Positions 8,318 to 19,328 of a stretch of DNA of 64,000 nt are shown here, piece by piece. Under the pieces are notes generated by a model. That model had not been told where the DNA came from. It made no database searches and was given only the letters and a program-made list of their open reading frames with translations. The position numbers were made by a program, and so were the translations under genes. Location of the stretch: positions 1 through 64,000 of the forward strand of contig NZ_PYGJ01000016.1 of the NCBI RefSeq assembly GCF_003014475.1, read 5' to 3'. The stretch is from Shimia abyssi. GTDB lineage: Bacteria > Pseudomonadota > Alphaproteobacteria > Rhodobacterales > Rhodobacteraceae. Position 1 is the first letter of the stretch; every line of letters begins with the position of its first letter.

Positions 8318-9478
8318 TTAGTTGCGCCAATTGGACACACAAGGGATCTTAGTGCGGTCACAGTTGTGGGCGTATTTTTTTGATACTTCCATAACTTCGT
8401 CCATTAACCCCGCCTCAAGAGTGATGGGCGATAAACCGTAGTTCAGAAGCCTGTCGTTGACGACATGCAGGTCGTTTTCGACCGCCTCATTGCGTGGGTT
8501 TTCGAGAAAGGATATTTCCGCTCCCGTGATGTCAGAAATAACCCTTGCAACGTCCCGAATTCGGTGAGTTTCAGTCATCTGGTTGATAATGTTTACGCGT
8601 TCGCCAACTTGCGGCGGATTGTTCAGGGCTAATTCGACACAACGCACAGTGTCTTTTATGTGGATAAATGCGCGGGTTTGGCCGCCTGTCCCGTGTACAG
8701 TTAACGGATATTCAATCGAAGCCTGCATCAGAAACCTGTTCAAAACAGTTCCGTAGTCGCCGTCATAGTCAAAACGATTGATTAAGCGCTCATCCAATTG
8801 AGTTTCAGCAGTTTGGGTTCCCCAGACAATACCCTGATGCAAATCCGTGATTTTCACACCATCATTTTTGTTATAAAAGTGAAAGAAGATCTGATCCTGC
8901 GACTTTGTCATATGGTAAATTGAGCCGGGATTTGTCGGATAAAGGATCTCTGTTTCCTTTTCGCCTTCAGAAGTCTCCACCTTTACTTTCAAGTATCCTT
9001 CCGGAATCTTCATTCCCGAAGTTCCGTAGCCATAAACACCCATTGTGCCCAAATGCACCAAATGAGGATCACAATCACTCTCAACTATTGCGGCCAACAC
9101 GTCATTGGTTGCGTTAAGGTTGTTTGAAACCGTGTAGCGCTTGTGTGGTGCTGATTTCATAGAGTACGGGGCGGCCCGTTGCTCGGCGAAATGGATGATA
9201 GCATCAGGCTTAACTTCGTTCAGAAGCGCTAACAAGGCTTCATAGTCCCGGCCTATAGTAAATGACTCGATCCTAATGGCTTCACCGGTCAGCTCCTTCC
9301 AAGTTTCGACCCGCTCTGCAAGTGATCGAATTGGCGTGAGCGATTCAGCTCCAAGCTCACGGTCGATTTTTCGTCTAGAAAAATTATCAACAATTATGAT
9401 CCCATGACCTTGTTTTGAGAGGTGAAGGGATGTCGGCCAGCCACAAAACCCATCGCCACCAAGAACAATAATTTTCAA
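8318..9478 (-). CDS. sqdB: UDP-sulfoquinovose synthase (SQD1/SqdB family)
   Basis: A 386-aa extended SDR enzyme expected to convert UDP-glucose and sulfite to UDP-sulfoquinovose. The NAD-binding GGDGFCGW is at residues 7-14. The family-specific HFAEQRAAPYSM is at 96-107. The catalytic trio falls at Thr145 (LGTMG), Tyr188 and Lys192 (YHMTK), close to plant SQD1 (Thr145, Tyr182, Lys186). DLHQGIVWG, DERLINRFDYDG and HGTGGQTRAFIHI match the substrate-binding region. In alphaproteobacteria this enzyme normally serves sulfolipid synthesis beside sqdD/sqdC. Here it sits among glycosyltransferases without those partners, so a role in a sulfoquinovose-containing glycan is possible. A second sqdB for lipid cannot be excluded. 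Its 3' end abuts an IS21-like scar. Confidence 0.9.
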   Translation of the reverse strand: MKIIVLGGDGFCGWPTSLHLSKQGHGIIIVDNFSRRKIDRELGAESLTPIRSLAERVETWKELTGEAIRIESFTIGRDYEALLALLNEVKPDAIIHFAEQRAAPYSMKSAPHKRYTVSNNLNATNDVLAAIVESDCDPHLVHLGTMGVYGYGTSGMKIPEGYLKVKVETSEGEKETEILYPTNPGSIYHMTKSQDQIFFHFYNKNDGVKITDLHQGIVWGTQTAETQLDERLINRFDYDGDYGTVLNRFLMQASIEYPLTVHGTGGQTRAFIHIKDTVRCVELALNNPPQVGERVNIINQMTETHRIRDVARVISDITGAEISFLENPRNEAVENDLHVVNDRLLNYGLSPITLEAGLMDEVMEVSKKYAHNCDRTKIPCVSNWRN

Positions 9479-9573
9479 GACCCAATCCTCATCGAACTTT
9501 TAATGATTTTTAGCACTACCTGCGATACTCACTTACTACGAACTTCAAAGCTCCAGCGCAACTACGAACCCCA

Positions 9574-12093
9574 TCACCTCCCCGGCAGGTCAAGAAGCTC
9601 AAAAAGAACTTTAGCGTGGGCATTCTTTGAACGTTCCATCACCAGTTTGTCACGCAACTGTACGGCCCGTTTTCTTGCAGTATCTAGATCCACGAGAATT
9701 TCGCGGATTGCGTCGACCCAATCTTGAATAGTATTGGTTTCTGAAAGGGATTTGGCCAACCCTTTACGCAGTACTTCTGTCGTGCCGCCAACGTCTGAGC
9801 CGACGATTGGTATTCCGGTCATTGCAACTTCAAGAAGTTGGGAAGGCACACCATCCCAAGCAGACGTGTATAGCCATATGTCTGCAGACTTTAGGGGTAG
9901 TTCGTGAAATCTTTCATAAGCTCCTTCAAGTGAAAGATTATTTGGTAAGGGCGGAATTGTGGCTGGAGCCGAAATCACGGGCTTTCCCCACAGCCGAAAA
10001 TCCAGATCCGGAAGTGCTCGAGCAAGCGCAAATACCAAATCGACCCGTTTCTGTGGATCAAATCGGCCAGCCCAAAAAACTGTAGGTCGGTGGCGGGCAT
10101 TTCTGGGGGGGTATGAGGTGACCGGAATAGATGGATCAACTGGGTTGGGAAGCACGCGTAAGCGTTTCTTGTCGTTGGGCGCAATCCGATATCGGCGTTG
10201 TAAGTCTTCTGCCAAGGCCTGACTATCGGTGATCGCTCCAGTGAGTTGTTCGAAACTCCGGTATAATCTTTTGAGTGGGTAGCCGGTCCAATGACCGGTT
10301 TGCGTTTGTTCATTACAGAAAAAACAAGCATACAGCTTGGCAGAATCGACTAAGGCATCCCCGTAGTAAGGCATGGCGTCCCATAAAGCTCGGGAGTTTA
10401 CGTTAAAAACCGCCTCAGGCTGCAAGGCACGCAAGTACTCGACTAGAACTCTCAGCCGTGTCGCATATTTTAGATTGGGTGTTAGTTTGGCAAAATCTAC
10501 GACACGCACGCCAGATGGCAACTTGCCTAGAGGCATGCTCCCCTTTTTGTCGGTCGTAACAACCAAAACATTTTCCGAGCCAAAACGTTCTGAAAGAGCA
10601 CGTGCTATATTTCCCTCGGCGCGGGGCGCTGAGCCAAAACGTGCGCGATTAGTACAAATGACATAACGCGCTCTGCGATGATTGGCTGCGCAGTTTAGTC
10701 GCCATATAGCTGCAGTTCTAAATGCAACCTCATTAGAATGAAACGGCGGGATTTTGATCTGGAACGATTGTATCCAACCCAGCTCAATCAAAGGTTCGTG
10801 CTGACCTGCCAACCGAACCTGCCGACCAAGAATGCCTTTTTCCAAACGATGCCTGAGGTCCTTATATTTAGCATCCCAAAGAGCAAAGGCGTCCGCTTCC
10901 GTTGTACCCAAACATTCTGCAAGCGTGTTAAATTCGCGTACTGGCTGCGGGATAAAACCGGCGCGTCGGCCTTTCTTCAGATAATGAAAGAATGGGTTGA
11001 TGCCACTGTCTGAAACCTCTTCATACCTTGCCAAATAGCCGCGTGTTGAAAACCATGGGGCTGGATCACGGCCCTCCTTCCAACCTGCGCGGATATAATG
11101 AGCAACCGGGTCAAACTTCTCTAAAGCGGCAATATCCTGGTATTTGGCAAGATAGAACCCGTAGTCAAAGTGCTCCTTAATGATTGAATATTTTGCTCGA
11201 TCTCGAAAACCAACGCGTCTCACACTCATTTTGGCCCGGGCGATGTGGTCATCAAATGTGGCCCCATAATGTGGTACGGAATTTCGCGAAACCTGCTCTT
11301 CGCGAGCGTTTGGACTTTGGCTGAGTGCTGGGGTCTTCAAGCCAGCTGCTTTTGCAAGTGCACCGACACGATCAATTGCCATTGGATGCAACTGGCGAAC
11401 GACGGAACGGCGCGCTTGGCTTTGGGTTACAAGTGACGCGTCGCGCCGGCGCTTGAAAATTACCGTGTCCCGCGCGCAGATATGATCCCATCCACTGGCC
11501 ATCGTTTCGATAGCAAATTGCCAGTCCTGGAATGATAGACCCTTCGGGATATCTCTTTTGGAATATGGCACGTTTTCGTGCGCAACGCGTGGGCTAATAC
11601 ACAGGCTGTCGTAGGGGTTCATGGTGTAAAAGTAATAGGGGGTAAACAGCGGATCATTCTGATCAAGGTTGGCAACGACAGACGAAGTGCCGTCAAAAAG
11701 CCAGTTAATTTCAGGATGAACAATTGCCTGCTCTCCTTTTTCCTCAGCGCATTGAGCTGCCCGCATTCCTTCGCGCAGCCAGTTTTCTGAAAACAAATCA
11801 TCTGCATCAAGAAATGCGATATGGCGGCCAGCAGTCTGGGGAATTATGGTGTTACGGGCCATCCCGAGGTCACCTTCATTTAGCTCAACACGCCTCCAAG
11901 GATTGCAAGTCGAATTTGAGAACCACGCTCTGGTCGCTGCCGTGGCAGCATCCAAGGCTATGATACGTTCCACGCTGATCCCGGCTGCTTCCGCACAAGA
12001 AATAGATGCGTCAGCCGCTTGCAGTGTCGGGCCGCTGACAAGCGTTTCGTCATGTGCGGTCAAAATTACGGAAAGATCAAAACTTTGATTCAA
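9574..12093 (-). CDS. Two-domain glycosyltransferase, GT2 plus GT4
   Basis: An 839-aa cytoplasmic enzyme. Residues 1-240 form a GT2 domain (DLSVILTAHDE, DLGMARN, and LDADD as the metal-binding motif). The middle (about 300-400) has two copies of a DYGFYLAKY / HYIRAGWKEGRDP-type motif often seen in giant sugar transferases. Residues about 480-839 form a GT4-type GT-B domain (FWAGRFDPQKRVDLV, EGAYERFHELPL, EVAMTGIPIVGSDVGG). Two active sites suggest it adds two successive sugars or alternates two linkages. The start is ATG 12093. It lies on the minus strand with sqdB, 95 bp upstream of it, so the two may share a transcript. The divergent SDR gene starts about 205 bp away. Confidence 0.88.
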   Translation of the reverse strand: MNQSFDLSVILTAHDETLVSGPTLQAADASISCAEAAGISVERIIALDAATAATRAWFSNSTCNPWRRVELNEGDLGMARNTIIPQTAGRHIAFLDADDLFSENWLREGMRAAQCAEEKGEQAIVHPEINWLFDGTSSVVANLDQNDPLFTPYYFYTMNPYDSLCISPRVAHENVPYSKRDIPKGLSFQDWQFAIETMASGWDHICARDTVIFKRRRDASLVTQSQARRSVVRQLHPMAIDRVGALAKAAGLKTPALSQSPNAREEQVSRNSVPHYGATFDDHIARAKMSVRRVGFRDRAKYSIIKEHFDYGFYLAKYQDIAALEKFDPVAHYIRAGWKEGRDPAPWFSTRGYLARYEEVSDSGINPFFHYLKKGRRAGFIPQPVREFNTLAECLGTTEADAFALWDAKYKDLRHRLEKGILGRQVRLAGQHEPLIELGWIQSFQIKIPPFHSNEVAFRTAAIWRLNCAANHRRARYVICTNRARFGSAPRAEGNIARALSERFGSENVLVVTTDKKGSMPLGKLPSGVRVVDFAKLTPNLKYATRLRVLVEYLRALQPEAVFNVNSRALWDAMPYYGDALVDSAKLYACFFCNEQTQTGHWTGYPLKRLYRSFEQLTGAITDSQALAEDLQRRYRIAPNDKKRLRVLPNPVDPSIPVTSYPPRNARHRPTVFWAGRFDPQKRVDLVFALARALPDLDFRLWGKPVISAPATIPPLPNNLSLEGAYERFHELPLKSADIWLYTSAWDGVPSQLLEVAMTGIPIVGSDVGGTTEVLRKGLAKSLSETNTIQDWVDAIREILVDLDTARKRAVQLRDKLVMERSKNAHAKVLFELLDLPGR

Positions 12094-12298
12094 AGAAAAA
12101 TACCCCTGTTATTAGCGGCTAAGATTTGATGTCAGTGAATAGACCCCATTTCCATACCCCTTGAAACTTCGCAAAGATTAGGTGCGTCAACCTGTGATTG
12201 GATTCTTTGGCAAATCCATTGCTGTTTTCGGGTTTGCACGTGCCAAAACTATCGATATCACCTCATAGGTAAAGCTGCGTTCGCCAAGGGAAGTGACA

Positions 12299-13264
12299 TT
12301 GATCCAACTAGTACTGATTGGCGGCCTCGGCTTCATTGGCCGAAACATTCTAAATGTCGTCGCTTCAGACAAGTCATTTTCTGAGCTGCAGCCAGTTGTA
12401 ATAGACAATTTATCGAATTCTGCGCCTAGACATGAGGCAGTTCCAGTTCCCGCCTGCTATCGAGGTTTTGAAACACCAGATGCTTTGGAGTTTCTGGAAC
12501 ACTGGCAATCAGATTCTGACACGCCTCGCGTCCACATATTCTTGGCCGGCGAAACAAGAGTTGCAGAGTCCCTTGATCGACCAATGGACTTTGTGGATGC
12601 CAACATCACGCAGCCCTCTCAATTTGTTTTGAAAGCAGTGCAACCCGGAGACCATTTCATATTGATCTCAACTGCCGGTGCGTTGTTCGACGGAGCGACA
12701 GAAATCCAAAACACGCTAAACTACAGTCCTAAGAACTTTTATGGCGCTACAAAAGCAGCCGAAGAGATGGTTCTGGAGAAGCTTGTTCGTATGCGCGGCG
12801 GCTCCTTCTCGATAGTCCGGATGACCAATGTTTACGGAAAATTCTCAGACAATAAAAAAAGTGCCATTCATGCTTTCATGCGCGCATGCCTGAGCGGTGA
12901 TGAAGTGGTTATCAATGGTGACGGACTGCAGCGCCGCGATTTTGTGTATGCTGGAGATGTGGCCCGCGCGATTGCCCTTCACGCTTATCAAGTCGCGAGA
13001 AAGCAATGCTTTGAGAAGGTGAACACCATTGGATCAGGCAAATCCGTATCACTAATGGATATCGTTTCGGGCATTGAACAGGTATCCAGTTCTACACTTT
13101 ATTATAACAAGGTTCCCGCGCCCGACCTTCTTAAGACCGAACCAAGAGAGGTAGTCGTCAACCCGAACGATGCCCGTCGACTTTTGGATGGAGACTTTAC
13201 GCCACTTAACGAAGGGCTCCGATCGACGCTTGATTATTATTCGGCCACGCCCCAAGGAAAATAG
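12299..13264 (+). CDS. NAD-dependent epimerase/dehydratase (extended SDR)
   Basis: A 321-aa cytoplasmic nucleotide-sugar modifying enzyme. The Rossmann motif GGLGFIG follows the first strand, STAGAL carries the catalytic Ser/Thr position, and YGATK gives Tyr-x3-Lys. GDGLQRRDFVYAGDVARA is the usual sugar-binding/C-terminal signature of GalE/RmlB-like enzymes. The sugar cannot be told from sequence alone. The start is placed at TTG 12299 because AAGGGA ends seven bases before it; GTG 12293 would sit too close to that site. It faces away from the GT2-GT4 gene and is followed by the DUF4422-GT8 gene, suggesting it supplies a sugar for that group. Confidence 0.85.
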   Translation: MIQLVLIGGLGFIGRNILNVVASDKSFSELQPVVIDNLSNSAPRHEAVPVPACYRGFETPDALEFLEHWQSDSDTPRVHIFLAGETRVAESLDRPMDFVDANITQPSQFVLKAVQPGDHFILISTAGALFDGATEIQNTLNYSPKNFYGATKAAEEMVLEKLVRMRGGSFSIVRMTNVYGKFSDNKKSAIHAFMRACLSGDEVVINGDGLQRRDFVYAGDVARAIALHAYQVARKQCFEKVNTIGSGKSVSLMDIVSGIEQVSSSTLYYNKVPAPDLLKTEPREVVVNPNDARRLLDGDFTPLNEGLRSTLDYYSATPQGK

Positions 13265-13405
13265 CGTAGATTACCACTACCGGTCCAAGGAACCGCCTTT
13301 TCAGTGAACCTTGATGTTTGCACATTCTCCAGATTGGAAAGTAGTAAGTGAATACACCTGAACCAAGAAAATTATCGCACTGGCACAGCAATTCTGCTTG
13401 GTATC

Positions 13406-13447
13406 AGGCAATCAAACCTTCAGTACGCTTTGTTTGATACTTGCCTG
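13406..13447. repeat. Inverted repeat overlapping the start of the DUF4422-GT8 gene
   Basis: CAGGCA-ATCAAAC at 13405-13417 is mirrored by GTTTGAT-(three bases)-TGCCTG ending at the start region of the next gene. The paired arms are 6-7 bp each with a small bulge and a loop of about 14 bases. In RNA this could fold just before the ATG at 13450, where no Shine-Dalgarno site is visible. It may control translation or be an operator. This is inference from symmetry only. Confidence 0.35.
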
Positions 13448-13449
13448 AA

Positions 13450-15279
13450 ATGAAAACTGCACTTTACATCGCGTATCACAAGTCTGCACCGAGAGTCGAA
13501 GGGCCGAGTGTTCATCCGATCCAAGTTGGGCGTGCTTGCTCAGATACTCCCTTACCAAACATGATCGGTGACGATACCGGCACAAACATTTCATCGCGCA
13601 ATGAGGCCTTTAATGAGTTGACCGCCCTGTATTGGGCTTGGAAGAATGACGAAACTAGTGATTTTTTGGGACTGCTCCATTACCGGCGTTTACTTGACCT
13701 GACAGAGCAACCTCAAAAAGGCGATGTTGAAAGACGCCCAAACGAGTTTTTTGTTGCCGACTGGATAGAACATACCGAAAACTGGCTCAAAGCGAATGGA
13801 TCTGATTGGGATATTGTTGTGCCACGGCTGCACAGGATGGGGCGTACCGTTGAGCAGAACTTTCTTGCGAGGCACTCGGACAGGGAATGGCGCACCCTTT
13901 CAGATATTATCAAAAAAGACCACTCTGAATACTCTATAAGTTTTCAATTGGTTGGGAAGAGTCCTGACCTGAGGATTGGAAATCTTTCGCTTATGCATCG
14001 GTCTTTTTTTGATCGGTATTGCACTTGGCTGTTTGACATCTTGTTTAAGCTGGAGGCCGCACAACTTCCTCGGAATAACTACAACATCAATCAGGCTCGT
14101 TATCTAGGACATGTCGCAGAACGCCTCTTAACAGTTTTTATTTTTCACGAGCAGCAAAACAACCCATCATTGCGGCTCAAAGAGGTCTCCATTCTGAATA
14201 TTGGCGATACTCTTGTTGTCCCTTATATCGACAGGCGCGATCAACTGGCATCTGAGGATGTGAATATAGTTTGCACGGCTGATAGGGCCTACCTACCGCA
14301 CGCGGCTGCGATGATGCGATCCGTTCTCGATCACGCAGATCCAGCTCGCCCGATTAACTTTTTCTTCCTGCACTCGAGTATTAATTCATCTGAACTTAAT
14401 GTTCTCCGTTCCATGGTCGAACGTCGGCTAGCGACAAAATTTGTCCCAATCAACACCGGTCGTATTTTCAAAGGCAGCTATCGTTCAATAAGTCGCCACG
14501 CTTCGAACACTACCTATAACAAGCTGTTGCTGTTCGCGCTTTTTCCTGGTTTGAGGAGGATTTTGTATCTCGACACCGATCTCATTGTACTTAAAGATAT
14601 TTGCAGTCTATACGACACCGATATAAGCGGTGCAAAGATCGCCGCCGTACCCGACTGGATAATGACCCGTACCCTCACTGGCCTAACCGAAACAATTGAT
14701 CCGGCGGTCCCCGATCTGGGTGTTTATCAGCGCGATGTTTTGGGGCTCAATGAGGAGCAGATAGCACGGTACTTCAATGCTGGTGTCCTACTTTTCAATT
14801 TTGAAGAAAGTAGCGAAATCGAGCGGACAGGCAAAATCTTGATGGGATTGGCAAAGCAAAACCGTTATCTTTTCCGGGATCAGGACATTCTAAATGCGCA
14901 TTTTAGTAACAATTACTACTCCTTAGACCCACGCTGGAATGTCTTTAATGCGCCACAAGCGTCGTACGGCAGGGTGCCTAAAAACTTACATAGCCGTGCC
15001 ATGCAGGCTCGAAAAGATCCATGGATCATTCATTTTGCAGATCGAGATAACAAGCCTTGGCAATCAAAACCCGTCGGTGATGCAGAACATTATTGGCAAG
15101 CTCTAAGCCGGACACCTTTCTTTGTTGAAGTCCTGCACAGGGCCACAAAGCCGGATACCCGGTGGGGTTCAAATCTACAAAGGGCAGTGATCACGACAGG
15201 AAAAAGGCTCGCAGAGAAAGTTCCGACGCTAAAATCACCACTGCTCAAGATATATTACTGGTCGAAGTGGCGTAGTTAG
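13450..15279 (+). CDS. Fusion of DUF4422 domain and GT8 glycosyltransferase
   Basis: A 609-aa protein from ATG 13450; the upstream TTG at 13441 adds only three residues. Residues 1-250 match the DUF4422 capsular-polysaccharide domain (YIAYHK, NISSRNEAFNELTALYWAW, LGLLHYRR). Residues 265-560 are a GT8 retaining transferase of the LPS galactosyl/glucosyltransferase kind: VNIVCTADRAYLPHAAAMMRS, the metal-binding LYLDTD near 374, YFNAGVLLFN and the HFADRDNKPW C-terminal motif. GT8 enzymes use UDP-glucose or UDP-galactose. DUF4422 is also a predicted glycosyltransferase, so the protein may carry two transferases. It follows the SDR gene on the same strand and is followed 90 bp later by a sulfotransferase. 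Confidence 0.9.
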   Translation: MKTALYIAYHKSAPRVEGPSVHPIQVGRACSDTPLPNMIGDDTGTNISSRNEAFNELTALYWAWKNDETSDFLGLLHYRRLLDLTEQPQKGDVERRPNEFFVADWIEHTENWLKANGSDWDIVVPRLHRMGRTVEQNFLARHSDREWRTLSDIIKKDHSEYSISFQLVGKSPDLRIGNLSLMHRSFFDRYCTWLFDILFKLEAAQLPRNNYNINQARYLGHVAERLLTVFIFHEQQNNPSLRLKEVSILNIGDTLVVPYIDRRDQLASEDVNIVCTADRAYLPHAAAMMRSVLDHADPARPINFFFLHSSINSSELNVLRSMVERRLATKFVPINTGRIFKGSYRSISRHASNTTYNKLLLFALFPGLRRILYLDTDLIVLKDICSLYDTDISGAKIAAVPDWIMTRTLTGLTETIDPAVPDLGVYQRDVLGLNEEQIARYFNAGVLLFNFEESSEIERTGKILMGLAKQNRYLFRDQDILNAHFSNNYYSLDPRWNVFNAPQASYGRVPKNLHSRAMQARKDPWIIHFADRDNKPWQSKPVGDAEHYWQALSRTPFFVEVLHRATKPDTRWGSNLQRAVITTGKRLAEKVPTLKSPLLKIYYWSKWRS

Positions 15280-15369
15280 AGTGTTTAGCTACCTTGGTTG
15301 TTGATGGACGTGGATTGGATTTGTGATAGAGCGATGTAGATGCAGGAAAACTTCCTTAGATGAGACACC

Positions 15370-17296
<1,927 letters not shown>

Positions 17297-17381
17297 AGCT
17301 GACATACAAAGCCCCTCAAGAGGTGTACGGTTTGAATTGACAGCTAAATTCCGCGATCTTCAATAAACAGAGAATGAGTCC

Positions 17382-19301
17382 ATGAAGATCTTTCAATCAC
17401 AAGCCAAGATATATACTGGATATGTACGTGGTTTGCGGCAGCCCGCTTACAGTGCCAATTTGACATTTGCACCGTCTCCTGAAGATCCTCAGCGATTGTC
17501 CGGAAGCCTCCAGAACATTCTGCTGATGGCCATCGCGCCCATGAACCGCCCAGGATGGCAGTCAGAAACAAAGTGCAATTCTCCAGAAGAGGAATTGGCA
17601 CAAAGCATTTGCACTGCAGTTGCTCAGCTCCAGGATGCTGCGGGCATTCCGATCACGGATGCAGCGCATATCCAGCGTGTTTCCGACCCGCTCACCTCTG
17701 GTAGTAACCCGGAGAACAAATTAGTCTTCCGGTTGGATTTACCCTCTCAAGATCCTCAGGTCGCAAAAATAGCGTTGAGTTGGGTAATCTTGCTGCTCTC
17801 CGAGCTTACTCAAAACCCACAAAAGGTTGAGCTAACATCCGAACAGAAACGGATGCTAGATCTCTTTATGGCAATAGCAAAAAAAAGTGCGCCTCCGGGA
17901 GCCAACAATGCCCGTATGCTCCGCGCAGCAGCTGCTCTGGAAATCCCAGTTTTGAAATTACCCCATAACATTTTTCAGTATGGCTGGGGGAAAAACAGCC
18001 GCTTGTTTCAAAGTACATTTTCAGATGCAACGCCCACGATTGCGACTCAATTGTGTGGTGATAAAGATTTGACAAAGGCAGTTCTCAGCAGTGCCGGCAT
18101 TCCGGTTCCTGCTGGGTTCCTTCCGACCAATTCAAAACACGCTGTGAAAATCGCGGAAACGCTTGGGTACCCGGTGATCGTGAAACCCGCTGATACCGAA
18201 CGCGGCATTGGCATCACCGGGAATCTGAATTCCGCGCAGGAAGTGCTAGGAGCCTATGGCAAGGCTAGAAAGCACTCCAGACGCGTCCTCGTGGAGAAAT
18301 ATCTTTCCGGAACTACTTTCAGGGTGAATATCTACGCCGGAAAGGTCTCCTCCATCATCAAAAAGGTGCCTGCCAGTGTTTTTGGAGATGGCAGGTCAAC
18401 AATTGAACAATTAATCTGTGCGGAAAATAAAGCACGCAAGGTGCTTCAGGCTGAATTTGCACAAGTCAAACCAATAGAGTTGGACCAGGAGGCCGAAGAA
18501 CTTTTGCAAGCTCAGGGATTTATCTCCACCTCTATTCCGAGCCCAGACACAGAAGTGTTTCTCAAGCAATCTGCCAACGTTTCTAGCGGCGGGCGGTTGA
18601 TAGAATTCAACGCTCCCGTGCATCCAGAAACACTTGATATGCTGGAACGCGCCTGTGCCATATTGCGGCTCGACCTTGGCGGTATTGACCTGATCTCTGA
18701 TGATCTAGAGCGGCCCTGGTATGAAACAGAGACCGCAATCTTGGAAATCAACTCAAAGCCCCAACTGAGTGCTATCCATTTTGAAAACGGACAGAAGCTT
18801 CTAAACTTATATGTCCCAGATCAAGGCCATATCCCTACCGTGGTGTTTGTGAGTTCCCTACCTCAAGCTGAAAATGAAACGTTCGATTTTTTAAGTTTGT
18901 TCGCCGGAACTCAAACCGGCCTAGCTATCCGGGGACGTGCGTTCGTCGGAAGCCATTCTCTACAGAGGCAGAAAACGGACGATATTCGCGCTATAAACGC
19001 CGTTCTCATGAATCCGTCTGCTGAGAGCGTAATGCTTGTCACAGATGGATCCGAGCACCTCAAGCAAGGATTCCCCTTGCCCTTCTATGACGTTCTTGCA
19101 ATCGGAGATTGGACAGAAGATTGTTCACTATTGGAAACCCTCATCCAGTCCATCCTTCCGTTTCTCAAGAATAAGCTCGTAATCGATAGAGCTCACCCTT
19201 TGGTGCCCGCAATTCGAGATCTAGTCCCCCCAAACCGCTTGTGGCTGGTTGAGAACAAAACGGCACTACTTAACGCAGTAAAAATTCACCTGACCCAATG
19301 A
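17382..19301 (+). CDS. ATP-grasp ligase related to cyanophycin synthetase
   Basis: A 639-aa protein. The N-terminal 200 residues resemble the leading domain of CphA-type cyanophycin synthetases. An ATP-grasp domain follows at about 225-470 (DKDLTKAVLSSAGIPVPAG, YPVIVKPADTERGIGIT, VEKYLSGTTFRVNIYAGK, DLGGIDLI, LEINSKPQL). The Mur-ligase half of true CphA is missing; in its place is a C-terminal region of about 150 residues (PTVVFVSSLPQ...DGSEHLKQGFPLPFYD) that only recalls an unrelated alpha/beta fold. ATP-grasp enzymes form amide bonds, so it may join an amino acid or peptide to another molecule. Substrate is unknown. It follows glf by 85 bp on the same strand and ends the plus-strand glycan run. 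Confidence 0.8.
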   Translation: MKIFQSQAKIYTGYVRGLRQPAYSANLTFAPSPEDPQRLSGSLQNILLMAIAPMNRPGWQSETKCNSPEEELAQSICTAVAQLQDAAGIPITDAAHIQRVSDPLTSGSNPENKLVFRLDLPSQDPQVAKIALSWVILLLSELTQNPQKVELTSEQKRMLDLFMAIAKKSAPPGANNARMLRAAAALEIPVLKLPHNIFQYGWGKNSRLFQSTFSDATPTIATQLCGDKDLTKAVLSSAGIPVPAGFLPTNSKHAVKIAETLGYPVIVKPADTERGIGITGNLNSAQEVLGAYGKARKHSRRVLVEKYLSGTTFRVNIYAGKVSSIIKKVPASVFGDGRSTIEQLICAENKARKVLQAEFAQVKPIELDQEAEELLQAQGFISTSIPSPDTEVFLKQSANVSSGGRLIEFNAPVHPETLDMLERACAILRLDLGGIDLISDDLERPWYETETAILEINSKPQLSAIHFENGQKLLNLYVPDQGHIPTVVFVSSLPQAENETFDFLSLFAGTQTGLAIRGRAFVGSHSLQRQKTDDIRAINAVLMNPSAESVMLVTDGSEHLKQGFPLPFYDVLAIGDWTEDCSLLETLIQSILPFLKNKLVIDRAHPLVPAIRDLVPPNRLWLVENKTALLNAVKIHLTQ

Positions 19302-19328
19302 CTTTTGAGCCAATTGATCTGCCATTGA

